This document shows, one piece after another, positions 1 through 12,319 of a stretch of 64,000 nt of DNA. The stretch comes from Ceratobasidium sp. AG-K (lineage: Eukaryota > Basidiomycota > Agaricomycetes > Cantharellales > Ceratobasidiaceae). The notes under the pieces were generated by a model, which ran no database searches, had not been told where the DNA came from, and was given only the letters and a program-made list of their open reading frames with translations. A program made the position numbers and the translations under genes. Position 1 is the stretch's first letter, and every line of letters starts with the position of its first letter. Location of the stretch: contig JAWNGF010000012.1 of the NCBI GenBank assembly GCA_037039685.1, forward strand, positions 992,001-1,056,000, given 5' to 3'.

Positions 1-33
1 AACCACCACTGACCCCTACTGCCACTCAACGGA

Positions 34-3000
34 ATGCCAGCTCGCGAACGACTCAAACGATTTTGGGGCAGGGTTGAGGACAAACTTGGGATTGGGGATA
101 GTCCGACCGGGTCGACGAGTTCCTTGCCCCTAGCCCAAACGACCCTGTTGCCCGGCTCGTCCCTTCAGGGCCATTCGCATTCACCTACCCCGCAGCCCAG
201 CACGCATGGGCTCCTGCCGCGGACTAAATCTCGTACCGAAATGAGTAGAGATATTGATCAGCCCGCCAACCCACAAAATACCTACAAAGAACTCAGCCCG
301 CCTACTGAGGCGAGCGATCCCCCAACAGATGGACCCGCTGCAGCAAAACCTGAACCGACCCCAACTAGCAGCGCCTGGAAATGCTTCAACAGTTTCCGCC
401 AGGTCCTAGGTGGCGTCACAGACGGAGTAGGGCCACTCAAAACGGTCATGGACGAGCTAGGAGAGATTTTTGGCATGTACGAGGTGGGTAAGACTGAAAA
501 CGCTTGATTTCCAGCGATCTAAAATGTGTCATCATACAGGACGCTGCCGAGGCTCAATCAGATTATGCGGCGCTTAGAACCGAGCTCGAGGATATTTTCA
601 GCGGCTTGAGCGCCCATTTTACCGGCAATGTTCCGCCGACGATGACAGCCGGAATGAATAACATATGTGTGTGGGTATGTTTCCGCATCGCAAAGTCTTG
701 GGAATAACGCCGTTGCTCGGTAGTGCAATCGAGAATGAACTCGATCAGATTTCAACCAAGGAGGACCGAAGAATGGAACGGCGGTACATAGAAGCAAGGA
801 AGGATCTGGACGACGTAATAAAGTGTTACCGGCGGATTCAAGGCCATTTGGAACGACTGAGAGTAGGTGCATTCTGATATGCGTTTCAGAAACCTGACTC
901 AAATCCGTCTCGGCGAAGTTAAACGCAGACCTAAGTATGTGGAAGATCGTCGATGAACAAGCAAGCGTGAGTGGCGTATTATTGGCTTATTACATGCATG
1001 CTGACGGTGGAAAACTGTAGGAGAACCGGCTCAAGTCCTTGACACCATCAATGTCAGCATGCTACGACTCTGCAGAATCATTCCAAGTCGGTCGCCGAGA
1101 ATGCACTCCCGAGACCCGTAAACAGGTCTTGACAACCTTGAGCCACTGGAGACGTGACAAGACCCAAGGGAACTTGTACTGGCTCAACGGCATGGCCGGG
1201 ACCGGTAAAACAACAATTGCTAGCAGTCTATGCGCCATGCTCGATCAAACTCATGAACTCGGGGCGAGCTTCTTCTGCACGCGACTTCTCCCCGAATGTC
1301 GCAACATCAAACTTATACTCCCCACGATTGCATACCAGCTCGCTCGATTCTCTCGCCCTTTTTACCACGCGCTCTCCACAGCGTTACAATCAGACCCTGA
1401 TCTACATACAAAGGCATTACCGACTCAGCTGCAAGGGTTGATTATTGACCCCTTGCGCAAAGCGGTCATGGCCTTACCGGAAGACTTCGTGGTGGTTATC
1501 GATGCTTTGGACGAATGTGACAACAGCCAGGCTGTTGGACTGCTGCTCGAGATCCTAGCCAAGAATGCTGCGGAACTGCCACTAAAAATGTTTGTGTCGA
1601 GTCGTCCCGAGCCTCAGATCAGAGAGAAGATTGGACATGCCAAGACTAAACTGATACTACACGAGCTAGAGGCATCCATCGTCAAGGCGGACATCAAGCT
1701 CTATTTTCAGGCTGAGCTCGAAGAGCTTTCACTTTTATCAGCGATGCGGAGCTCGCTTACTCTAGTTGAGCGCGCAGGCGTTCTCTTCATCTATGCTGCA
1801 ACCGTCATTCGGTACATCAAGACGGTTTCGTCATCTGCTCGCCGACAGAACCGAGTGCGAGAAGTGCTCGAGGTGGATAATCCCGAGTCCCCGAGGGCGG
1901 ATAGCGATATTGATTCCCTGTACAGCGCCATTCTCGCCTCTGCCTTCACTAGCCCCGAGCTCAACGAAAAGGAAAGAAAGACGATGAAACTTGTTCTTCA
2001 TACTGTGGTCTGCGCACAGGAGCCTTTGAAGGTCTCGGCATTGGCTAGGCTCTGTGGACTGAAAGACCAAGCTGTGCAAGGTGCGCTGGAACCCTGTGGT
2101 CGGTGCTTCATATCTCGGGCAGCGATAGCCTTGTTACCACACTCCATGCATCGTTCCACGACTATATGCTTGATCCAGCTCGATCCAATCATCTTGGATG
2201 TCAGAGCGAGGAACACCATGGTCGATTAGCCAAACTGTGCTTCGACCGAATCGATAGGAATAAGTGCCAGTTCAATATATGTGGAATTGAATCATCCTAC
2301 TTGTTTCGATGACCAAGTACCTGATCTCGAGGAGCGAGTGCAGCTCGAATTCCGCAAGATCTGTGGTATGCGTGCCGCTATTGGGCAGCGCATCTGAAGC
2401 TCGGAGGACCGTCAACCGAGCGCTTGCAGAAAATCAAAAACCTCCTGGAGAATCGACTGCTGCTCTGGATGGAAGTGTTAAACCTGAAGAAACAGTTGAG
2501 TGTAGGTACTGGGATAATTGAAACGGCCGAATCATGGTGCAGGGTAAGCGAGTCACTTCGCGGAACCTGATTGATTGTGATGGCTCATACGAGTATAGGA
2601 AGGGGGAGGCATCTCAGACCTCCAAGGCTTGGTTCATGATGCATGGCGATTCGTAGCGATGTTCGCGACAAACGACGTCTCACGCAACACTGCACACCTC
2701 TACGTATCAATGCTAGCATCCTGGCCGGCAACGGAATCTCTAACACGTTCCTACGAGCGGCGGATCCGGGGACTCACCAAGGTGGAAGGCACTGCGATAG
2801 CCAGACGGAAGCTGGCATTGCTGGGTGCTCTGAATGCAAGCGACGAAGTTTACTCGGCTGCCTGGTCTCCCAACGGGACCCAAATAGTTTCCGGCATCAG
2901 TAACGGAGAGATACAAGTGTGGGATGCGCTAAACGGCAAGCCGCTGCTCGACCCACTCCAGGGACATGCCGGCTGTGTAAGATCGGTTGCATTCTCGCCG

Positions 3001-4934
3001 GACGGCATGCGCATCGTCTCTGGCTCTGATGACATGACAGTCCGAGTGTGGGATGTACAAACCGGCAAGCAGCTGCTCGATCCGCTCAGGGGGCACACCC
3101 ACCATGTCACGTCGGTTGCATTCTCACCCGACGGCATGCGCATCGGCTCCGGTGCCCGCGATGATACAATCAGCCTCTGGGATGCACAAACCGGCAAGCA
3201 GCTGCTCGATTCACTTAGGGGGCATGCCGACTGGGTCAGGTCGGTTGCATTCTCACCCGATGGCATGCGCATTGTCTCTGGTTCGGATGACAGGACAATC
3301 AGACTGTGGGATGCGCAAACCGGCAAGCCACTGCTCGACCCACTCGAGGGACACACCGGCTGGGTCATGTCGGTTGCATTTTCACCCGACGACATGCGCA
3401 TCGTCTCCGGTGCCAACGATAATACAATCAGACTGTGGGATGCACAAACTGGCAAGCAGCTGCTCGGTCCACTCGACGGACATAATAACTCGGTCAACTC
3501 AGTCGCGTTTTCACCTGATAGCACGCGGATTGTCTCTAGCTCAGATGACGGACAATACGAGTCTGGGATGCACGAACCGGGAAGCCATTGCTTGATCCGA
3601 TCAAAGGGCACACTCACTCCATCACCTCGGTCGCATTCTCGTCCGACGGCACGCGCATCCTCTCTGGCTCACACGACAAAACCATAAGAGTCTGGGACAC
3701 GCAAACTAGCATGCCACCCCTCGCCCGCTTAAAGGGCATGACCAGCGGTCACCTCGGTTGCGTTCTCTTTGGATGGTAAAAGTATCGTTTCTGGCTCCAA
3801 AGACGGGGAAAATCCAAGCATGGGACGCACAAACAGGCAAGCCACTGCTAGGGCCGCTCAAGGGACACACCGACTGGGTCAGGTCGGTTGCATTTTCACC
3901 CAACGGCATGCGCATCATCTCTGGCTCTGATGACAGGACTATCCGAATATGGGATGCACAAACCGGCAAGCAGCTGCTCGATCCACTTAGGGGACATGCC
4001 GACTGGGTCAGGTCGGTTGCATTCTCACCCGATGGCATGCGCATTGTCTCTGGCTCGGATGATAATACAATCCGAGCCTGGGATGTACAAACCGGCAATA
4101 TGCTGATTGATCCACTCAAGGGACACACCCACTATGTCATGTCGGTTACATTCTCACCCAACGGTACGCGCATCGTCTCTGGCTCTTATGACAAGACAAT
4201 CCGAGTGTGGGATGCGCAAACGGGCAAACAGCTGCTCGGTCCACTCGGCGGACACAATGACTCGGTCAGGTCGGTTGCATTCTCACCCGATGGCATGCGC
4301 ATTGTCTCTGGCTCTTCTGACAAGACAATCCGAGTGTGGGATGCACAAACCAGCAAGCAGCTGCTCGATCCGCTCGAGGGACACACCCACGCAGTCAACG
4401 TGGTTGTATTCTCATCGGACGGCATGCGCCTCATCTCCGGTTCAGATGACAACACTATACGACTCTGGGACGCGCAAACCGGCGAGCCATTGTTCGAACC
4501 ACTCAAGGGACACGCAGACTGGCTTAGTTTGGTTGCGTTCTCTCCTGATGGCACTCGTGCTGTCTCTGGCTCTGCCGACACAGCGATCCGCATGTGGAAT
4601 CTTGAAGGACTAGTGCCTCTGGTGAGCTCATCATCACCATACCGTCTCCCCTTGATGTTTATCTAACCACGTTTTAATTCTTCTCCCCTACAAATAGTCC
4701 AAATCCACCGTGAAGGCCTCACATAGCAGCTCTTCTCATTGGGTGCTCGGTCAACACGGATGGATAATTGATGAACAGCAGCGACCACTTCTCTGGCTTC
4801 CTCCCGACCTTCGTGACCGCGTCGTACAATCAAACATGCTATGCGTAATCTCCACCGAAGGCTCCGTCACGCTTGACTTTAGTGAAGCCAAGCTCGGGGA
4901 GTCCTGGGCTGAGTGCTATGTACCGCGCATATAG
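34..4934 (+). pseudogene. NACHT-WD40 (NLR-like/NWD) receptor gene, frameshifted
   Basis: Proposed exons are 34-483, 540-670, 724-862, 919-966, 1021-2543, 2599-4621 and 4698-4934. The N-terminal part is a helical region I do not recognise. A NACHT NTPase follows, with Walker A GMAGTGKTTI at about 1189-1218 and Walker B VVVIDALDE at about 1486-1515. Then come about 14 WD40 blades (2860-4610) and a separate C-terminal exon with the motif LWLPPDLRDR. Fungal STAND proteins of this type (HET-D/HET-E, NWD) act as cytosolic non-self sensors. Compared with the related gene at 59.5-64 kb, the frame is broken by single-base indels near 2094, 2306, 2355, 3550, 3740 and 3807. The first falls between the NACHT and WD parts, so no full protein can be made from this sequence as given. 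The start at 34 is the first ATG of a good open exon; no upstream sequence is available to check it. Assembly indels are an alternative to true decay. Confidence 0.85.
2860..4610 (+). repeat. WD40 repeat array (14 blades, diverged)
   Basis: Units of 43 codons (129 bp) with the pattern VAFSPDGMRIVSGS..D.TIR.WDAQTGK..LDPL.GH. The copies are clearly related but differ at many positions. This contrasts with the near-identical array at 59.9-62.4 kb and fits an array that no longer undergoes homogenisation. Three of the six frameshifts of the host gene fall in blades 6-8. Confidence 0.85.
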
Positions 4935-5840
4935 ACTGTATTTCCTGTTTCCTGGCCTGCTGTAATTTCATTTACTTTTCTGTATTTTTCCACTCAAATC
5001 TTCCTCGTCTCTTTCTTAGACACTTTATCTTCACATCACTGAGTTGTCTATCAATTGTTGAATTGTATCTTGGAATCCTTGCACGGGGTTGGCCGTGCGA
5101 CTCAGCCGCACTGCCATAACCTACGCGTACATACATTCTCAAACCAACTAACGTTATACCCCCAGATTTTTGTGGGCTGACCCAGTCACAAATATCTAAT
5201 CATTGCATGATGCACAAACCCCACATCTCGCGCTTCCGTCCAAGGATATCTCATTTAAGGACATTCACCGGGCCATAAGGAGGGGCTCGGGCCCGAGTTG
5301 CCGTCCGATCATGGGGAATCCCTAGTCGTACGATAGGGTAGTTCATATTTGTACCTTGACCGCATATTGTCTGGCCGCGAATCATAAAAGGCTTTATGGT
5401 GATGGAAACGATCCGAGTAGTGATTTACGTCAAGTGTTGGCTTAGAAGGGGCACCCCGAGTGTACGTGTCCTTGTCTCTGGGTTGGGGGAGAACGCGATT
5501 CGGATTCTGTTATGAACTTTAATTTGCATTCGCAACGATCGCGGTTAGCTTGAGTGAGACGCCTCCTATTCGTCTCGAGTGGCGATGATATAAATTACTA
5601 GTCAAAGGGATCTCCCGATGGCGAGTTTTTCACATTCATGAGCTAAACCTACTCGCCTCGGCACGAAATAATCCAAGCCAACACGTGTGGAGCACATCGG
5701 GAGAGGGACATTACATAAACACGTCAAATCAAGAATCGTTGGGGCGGCTGAAAATTCGGGAGCAAATAAAAGCCAGGGCGAGTTGCCAGGCGAACCAGGT
5801 CTCCCGCCCCCCGCATAGACACGGATTTCTCTCGCTAGAC
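4935..5840. other. Intergenic, no gene seen
   Basis: No coding frame with a recognisable protein. The first ATG that fits the downstream desaturase is at 5841. An open frame extends upstream of it to 5685, but its residues have no family resemblance. Confidence 0.5.
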
Positions 5841-7436
5841 ATGTCGCAGGTTACGCAGCGCAAGAATGCAGCCAACAAACAGGCGGCGATGGACGATGCC
5901 GACAAGCTTACTGGACCGGAAAAGTTTATTGTGCCCGAGTTGACGGTCAAGGATGTGCTTTCGGTTATTCCGTGAGTCCAAGTCGTGTGCAAGGAGCTCG
6001 AGCTAATGCTGTTGTAGGCCGCATTGCTTCCAGCGCTCTGCTCTTCGCTCTTTCTCGTACGTAGCCATGGACTTTGGCCTTATCGCGGCCATCTACCGTG
6101 CTGCTTCGACACTCATTCCGAAAATCAACCCTGCCGACCTCCCTCTTCCCTCTGCGCTCGCTGCCGCCCTCCCACCTGCAGTCCAAGATGCGCTGTATCC
6201 CATTGGTCGATTCCTCGGCTGGCAAGCTTACGGATACGCAACTGGATTGGTCGCGACTGGCCTCTGGGTTCTCGCACACGAATGTGGTCACCAAGCATTC
6301 AGCGAGAGCAAGGCACTTAACAATGCCGTCGGATGGGTTCTCCACTCTGCCCTCGGTGTTCCGTACCACTCTTGGCGCATTACCCACGCCAGACATCACG
6401 CGTCGACGAGCCATTTGACCAACGACCAGGTCTTTGTGCCCAAGTCGCGTTCTCAACGCGGACTTCCTCCACTCGACCCAGCAAAGGAAGACCTCGCGGG
6501 CTCGCGTGTCGACGAAAAGGTCCAGGAAGAACTCTGGGACGCGTTGGGAGACTCTCCTCTGGGTGCAGCCTGGTGGGTCTTTGCCCAATTGGTGAGTCAT
6601 TTAGCCTTTTTGTCATTTTTTTATTTGATTTTGACGCGTGTCTAGTTCTTTGGATGGCCAATGTACCTCCTCACCAACGCGTCGGGCCAAAAGTCGTATC
6701 CCAAGGGCACGAACCACTTTACGCCTGGGCTGCCGCTCTTCCAACCGCACCAGTTTAGCCAGATCATCGTCTCGGACATTGGTATTTTCCTCTGGCTCGC
6801 CGGGATTGTCACCTGGATCTACCAACGTGGCTTCCTCGAGTGCCTCACTCTCTACCTCATCCCCTATCTCTGGGTGAACCACTGGCTTGTGTTGATCACC
6901 TTCCTTCAGGTAAGCCCATTCACTCGTCCGGTATATCCGATACTGACTTTCACATGCAGCACACCGATCCCCTCCTTCCCCACTATCGCGCATCGTCCTT
7001 CACGTTTACCCGTGGAGCCCTCTCGACTCTGGATCGCGAGTTGCTTGGCGGACCCGGGATTATTGGTTCAATCACGGGCTGGCTCGGCGCGACTCTCACG
7101 CACGGGATTAGCGAAACTCACGTTGCGCACCACGTTGCGAGCAAGATTCCCCACTACCACGCGTAAGCTCCACCCACTCCACTTTTACGCCCAAACTCAC
7201 GCCCTCGCAGATGGGAAGCTTCGGAGCATTTAAAGGCCCGCCTCGCCTCGGCCGGATACGACCACCAAGGCCGACCCGGCACCTGGGGTGAAGCTCTCCG
7301 CGTCTGGCGCGAGTGCAAGTTCATCGAAGACGAGGGCGAGGTTGTGTTTTACAAAAACGCACGCGGGTTTGCAGCGCGCCAGGCCGTGTTTGCAAACGAG
7401 GGTGTGAGCGATTCGGGTATCGACATGCGCGAGTAG
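5841..7436 (+). CDS. FAD2: Delta-12 (oleate) fatty acid desaturase, copy 1
   Basis: Exons 5841-5971, 6018-6591, 6646-6909, 6960-7162 and 7211-7436 join in phase to give about 465 residues, normal for a fungal delta-12 desaturase. The three histidine boxes of membrane-bound acyl desaturases are present: HECGH at about 131-135, HARHH at about 166-170 and HVAHH at about 377-381. They hold the di-iron centre that introduces the second double bond into oleoyl lipids in the endoplasmic reticulum, giving linoleate. Hydrophobic segments flank the boxes. The start at 5841 is chosen because the N-terminal residues match the paralogue that begins at 8034. The two genes are tandem, same strand, with 597 bp between them. 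This copy has no intron before the last 39 codons, whereas copy 2 has one. Family assignment is firm; delta-12 rather than another front- or omega-end specificity rests on overall likeness. Confidence 0.93.
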
Positions 7437-8033
7437 ATTTTTTTGTTGTAAAAATTGCCTGTTGTGGGCGGGGGCGCTTTGGTCGTCTTTGTAGATGTCT
7501 GTCTTTAAGTGAATCTGTTTTTGAAAGCTCGATTGTGTGATTGGTTCGACATGGGCTCGCATGCCAGTTAAATTTTCGTCCGATAAAGCCTTTGCCTGAG
7601 TTTGATTGGTTGGGGCTCGTCCCGATATTAAGCGGGGAAAATGCGGGGTAATTCAATTTCCACGTGGCTTTGAGTTCTGAATTGCCAATAACCAAACTGA
7701 GCAGGTCAATTTCCCTAAAAGCTATCCTCCGCGCGGAGAATATGCACTACATAAACCTCTCAATCGAAGGGATTTATTACTTCATAATTGTGCGCTGCCG
7801 TTACATAGACACCCATTGAGCGTTATGTATGCGTCTTGGGCACGGTGGCAAAGCGCTCCGCGTACCTCGACCCTAGCCTTTTCACCTGTTTTTCGCGTTT
7901 CACACCAATTTTAACGCCCGCCCTAGAACCCCCTAGCCTCGTATAAAGTGGAGCCTGGAGGGCCGGGCTTTGCTCCACCCGTCTCCCACTTGCTCTTTTG
8001 CCGCTTAGATATTCTTTTCATTTTCGCGGCACG
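7437..8033. other. Intergenic between desaturase copies
   Basis: 597 bp with no supported gene. It includes the copy-1 3' region and the copy-2 promoter. Pyrimidine-rich sequence lies just upstream of the ATG at 8034, as is common in basidiomycete promoters. Confidence 0.5.
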
Positions 8034-9842
8034 ATGGGTATCCGACAAAAATCCAAAGCCGCCGCACGTGAGTCCAAGCAACTCGCGATCCTTCAGGCTG
8101 AACGTCTCGATGGCCCCGAAAAATTCCTCGTCCCCGAGCTGACGGTCAAGGATTGCTTGAGCGTCATTCCGTGAGTATTCTACGCGTCGTTACCGAGTCT
8201 GGCGTTGACTTGGCTTTTTTCAATTTTCGTTGAATCTCGATTCGGATGGGTCGCCACTCGATTTCATTTGCTCCACTCGCCGTGGGTATTCCTCGACCTC
8301 GACACGACACCAAACGTTTTCCACTCTGATCTACAAATCGAATTTGTCTACCAAAATCAAGTCCACACTGCTTTGAGCGGTCGGCGCTTCGCTCGTTTTC
8401 CTATGTCGGCATGGACTTTGCCCTCCTCGGCGCGTTTTACTACACCGCCAAGACTTATATTCCGCGCATCAATCCGGTCGACCTTCCCCTCGACTCGGTC
8501 ATCGCGCGTCTGCCTGCTGCGATCCAGCCCCAGGCCACCGCCCTCGCGCCATACTTTTACTCGACCGCCCGATTCGCTGGCTGGCAAGTGTACGCGCTTG
8601 GAGCTGGACTCGTCGGTACTGGACTGTGGATCATCGCCCACGAGTGTGGACACCAGGCGTTTAGCACTTCCAAGGCGCTCAACAATGCCGTCGGATGGGT
8701 GTTGCATTCCGCCCTCGGAGTGCCATACCATTCGTGGAGGATTAGCCACGCCAAGCACCATGCTGCGACCAGTCATTGCACACGCGACGAGGCGTATGTG
8801 CCTCGTACCCGTACCGAAAAGGGATTACCGGCCTTGGACCCGGCCAAGGAAGATTTGGCCGGTGGGCGGGTTGACGAAAAGGTCCAGGCCGAGATGTGGG
8901 ATGCCCTTGGCGAATCGCCATTGGGCGCGTCTCTGGGCGTGCTTGGCCTACTGGTGAGTACTCTCTGCTGGATGGTATCGCAATACTAACTACTGGACAG
9001 CTACTCGGATGGCCGTTGTACTTGCTCATGAACGTTTCCGGTCAAAGGTCGTACCCCATGTGGACGAACCATTTTGCACCCAAGGGGCCGATCTTTGCGC
9101 CCCACCAGTATGGTCAAATCCTCTGGTCCGACTTTGGTATCTTCCTTTGGCTTGGTACCCTCATTATGTGGACGATGAAGAGTGGGTTCTTGGAAGTCGC
9201 GCGAGTCTACCTTGTCCCCTACCTGTGGGTTAACCACTGGTTGATTCTCATTACGTTCCTCCAAGTAAGTACCCACCTTCTATCCCGAACGTAATCCTGA
9301 CGGAATTCCTCCAGCACACCGACCCTCTGCTACCTCACTACCGAGCCTCGGCCTTCACCTTTACCCGTGGCGCACTCTCGACTCTCGATCGCAACCTTCT
9401 CGGCGGCGAAGGCTTCATTGCCTCGATCACTGGTTGGCTGGGCGCAACCCTCACGCACGGAATCAGCGAGACGCACGTGTTGCACCATGTGTGCAGCAAG
9501 ATTCCTCACTATCATGCGTAAGTCTTGTTTCTTGGTTTGTGTAGATAAGAGCTGATGGCTGTATAGGTGGGAGGCTTCGGAGCATTTGAAGGCTCGTCTT
9601 GCTCGGGCTGGGTACAATCACGAGGGAAAGCCTGGAACGTGGGGTGAGGTCTACCGCGTTTGGCAAGAGTGCAAGGTACGCGGTTGTCCTTTCTGTGTTT
9701 GATTTGTTCTCACCGGATCATTTAGTTCATTGAAGATGAGGGTGACGTTGTGTTCTACAAGAACGCACATGGATTGGCTGCTCGCCAGGCCGTGTGGGCG
9801 AACGAGGGATTGAGTGATTCGGGTGTAGAAATGAAGGAATAA
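8034..9842 (+). CDS. FAD2: Delta-12 (oleate) fatty acid desaturase, copy 2
   Basis: Exons 8034-8170, 8362-8953, 9001-9264, 9315-9517, 9567-9675 and 9726-9842 join in phase to about 473 residues. Histidine boxes are HECGH (about 139-143), HAKHH (about 175-179) and HVLHH (about 385-389). Four intron positions match copy 1 exactly, with exon lengths of 264 and 203 nt shared, so this is a tandem duplication. Two differences stand out. Intron 1 is 191 nt here against 46 nt in copy 1. An extra intron at 9676-9725 is absent from copy 1, so one copy has gained or lost it. The product should be an ER membrane di-iron desaturase acting on oleoyl chains. Both copies are open and keep every histidine ligand, so both are probably active. 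Different promoters could give temperature- or nutrient-specific expression, but nothing in the sequence proves that. Confidence 0.93.
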
Positions 9843-10254
9843 AGGTAGACATAGATGGACCATTTGGTTAGAAATTTGATTTGAGGATAGAAGGAAAATG
9901 GGTGGATAGATTACATTGCGGAAGTATGTTATTACGCATATAATCTAATTTTGTTAATTATCATACGGTGGGAGTAGTTCGCGTTGGTACTGCGAAATCA
10001 TCACAACTACCCATACAATTACGGACGCAGTAGGTTTGTTTAAATCTAGGTCCATGACAGGGGACGCTGACCTGCGTACCGCGAGACTCTCGGAGTTGAT
10101 GAGTCGCTGGGCGCTAACTTTGTAGGCCCTACTCAAGCAAATACTATTGGCAACGTCGTGACACCACCACTCCTCGGGTGAAGCTTGCTCTCGCGTCCTG
10201 CTGCACCTTTGTCTTTCGGTCTGTTGTTCACGGTTGACAATACTCTATGACGCC
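9843..10254. other. Intergenic, no gene seen
   Basis: About 410 bp, AT-rich at its left end. It carries the 3' end of the desaturase and the promoter of the GPI mannosyltransferase. No supported feature. Confidence 0.4.
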
Positions 10255-11974
10255 ATGAACCTGCCGCTTAGGTATAAGCTACACTTGGGATTTTTCGCCG
10301 CCGCATTGGCCACACAAATTATCGCTCCACGTGTACCTGCGTTTGATACCTCCCACCTTATCCCTTTATCTTCTCATGCGGTATTTACGGAAAATACTCA
10401 AATTAACCCCCTTGGGCCGATGCAAAAGCCTCCATCCATCGCCCAGCCGGACCTTCCACCGATATCCCTCGCCTACGATATATCAGAACTCGCAGCTCGT
10501 TCGTCTTGGTTGGTTCCTTTTCCTGCACTTCGCTGGGATGCTCTTCACTTTCTAGACATGAGTATGAACAGCGGGTATGCCTACGAGCACCAGTATGCGT
10601 TCTCTCCTGGCGTCCCGATCGTCTTGAGGCTGGTTTACGAGTTAAAACTGCGGACATTGGGCTTGTTTTTTCGGAGTACTGGTGCCCCGACATACCTTGG
10701 CTCATGGATAATTGAGATAATGAATGCATTTTTGGTTTCCCTTTTGGCTTGTCAGGCCTGTTTGAGCCTCCATAGGTAAGTAAGCTCCACAAGATATGAA
10801 TCGGTTGCTAATATGAATGGCTACTTTTGTTCCGGCATCTGGATGAACCAGATTGACAAGAAAGCTTTCAAACTCGGACGAATTTGCTTACCTCTCGGTA
10901 GCCGTATTCATTTTGATGGGTGCGCCTCCGGTTGTCCTGCGCAGTGTTTATACCGAGCCGTTCTTTGCTTGGTTTTCGTTTGAAGGTTAGTGTTCGGGGC
11001 GTTCTCGATCCACGTTCTGAAACAGCGTGTCCCCTTATAGGAATGACTGCTTGCCATGATAGACGATTCTTGACTGCGTCATTCTATTTTGCCCTGGCGA
11101 CTAGTTTCCGCGCCAATGGAATTATTCTTCCTGGCTTCATACTATACGGCCTAGTGATTCAACCCGTCCTACTTGAGCTTGTCCCAGCTCTCTGTCAAAC
11201 GCCTCGAGCTCTAACTGGTATCTCAAAGTTGTTTTTTCAATCTGCCAGGCGGTTATGCATCAGTGCCATCCTTTACGGATTGTTTCTCACAGCGTTAACT
11301 ATAATGCCTTTTATCGCTCAACAATATTTGGGATACATTACGTTTTGCAGCAACTCTAGCGAGACTTCTTCGGCGATACATCCACGGCCGTGGTGTTCCG
11401 CCCGCCTCCCTTGATATTCTCTTTTGCCCAATCCCACTACTGGGACGTCGGGTTCTTACGCTACTGGACCTTGGCGCAAATACCCAACTTCCTTCTTGCG
11501 ATGCCTATGCTTGCCCTAGTCTGCTTCTCGAGCGTGTATCTATTGAGGGTAGGGCTTCAACGAATCTTTGGTCTCGGTCTCTCTGGGAAACAAGATAACG
11601 CGCAGCCTTCCACTTCACTGGAGCTCTCGCTTAGCACCTCAAAGATACTCATCCTACTTCCCTACGCTATTCATGCCCTTGCTCTCTCATTCGTGTTGTT
11701 CACTGCAGCCCACGTTCAAATTGCATTGCGTTTCCTACCCGCCGCGACACCATGGGCTGCTTGGGCAGGCGCAGCACTCGTAATCAAGGGGACTGCAGGA
11801 AGAGCAGCAGTCACACGCGAGGGTTCGGACGAGATTACATTACCGAAACACAATGGTCCTGCCCCCTTGGGTTGGTATTGGTGGCCACTCGTCTCTCATC
11901 TGTGGATAGGATGGAGCGTAATATGGCTACTCGTAAGCAGTGTTTTATGGCTGGCTTTTCTCCCTCCTGCGTAG
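10255..11974 (+). CDS. GPI18: GPI mannosyltransferase 2 (PIG-V/Gpi18), one frameshift
   Basis: Exons 10255-10775, 10852-10985 and 11041-11974. The protein matches PIG-V: a luminal RWD motif at residues 93-95, then the stretch with [10 protein letters not shown], the [14 protein letters not shown] segment and a C-terminal [15 protein letters not shown] block followed by several membrane spans. PIG-V adds the second mannose to the GPI-anchor precursor in the ER lumen. Exon 3 is interrupted near 11408-11411 in a C-rich run: the frame that carries WCSARLP hits a stop, while the next frame continues directly with LIFSFAQ and stays open to 11974. One missing base explains this. Because the gene is essential in yeast and the rest is well conserved, a sequence error or a recent allele is more likely than old decay. 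Expected length is about 529 residues. Confidence 0.85.
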
Positions 11975-12319
11975 TTGGGCCCTAGGTGCCGAATAATTCG
12001 TAACAAGTTTTTATTCATAGCTCTCTTAAATACACTAGTTTGGTCGACTACGCCGTGATGTCGATTGTTACGGAGGAATAGGGCTTGTCTATGCGCGTAT
12101 TTAACCGACAACCAGTGAAATCTAATTTCCGTAGTGCTTGAGTTACAAGATTCCTCGCTCGATACTTGTAGTTATCCTGGTTATCGGTACTGGCCATCCG
12201 AGGAATTGCAAAGTTGTGCGTTTATTCGATGAACACGAAGCATAAGAATTGATACAAAGAAGAACTACCGAAGTATAAAAATCAAGAATACAAGGTCTGT
12301 CCGACGTCATACCTACAAC
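11975..12319. other. Intergenic between convergent genes
   Basis: 345 bp between the convergent PIG-V and sugar transporter genes. No coding sequence or repeat recognised; it should hold both 3' UTRs. Confidence 0.4.

Noticed and set aside
2850..4593. Long minus-strand frames opposite the first WD40 array
   Set aside because: Same mirror effect of the repeat unit; no independent start, intron or domain support.
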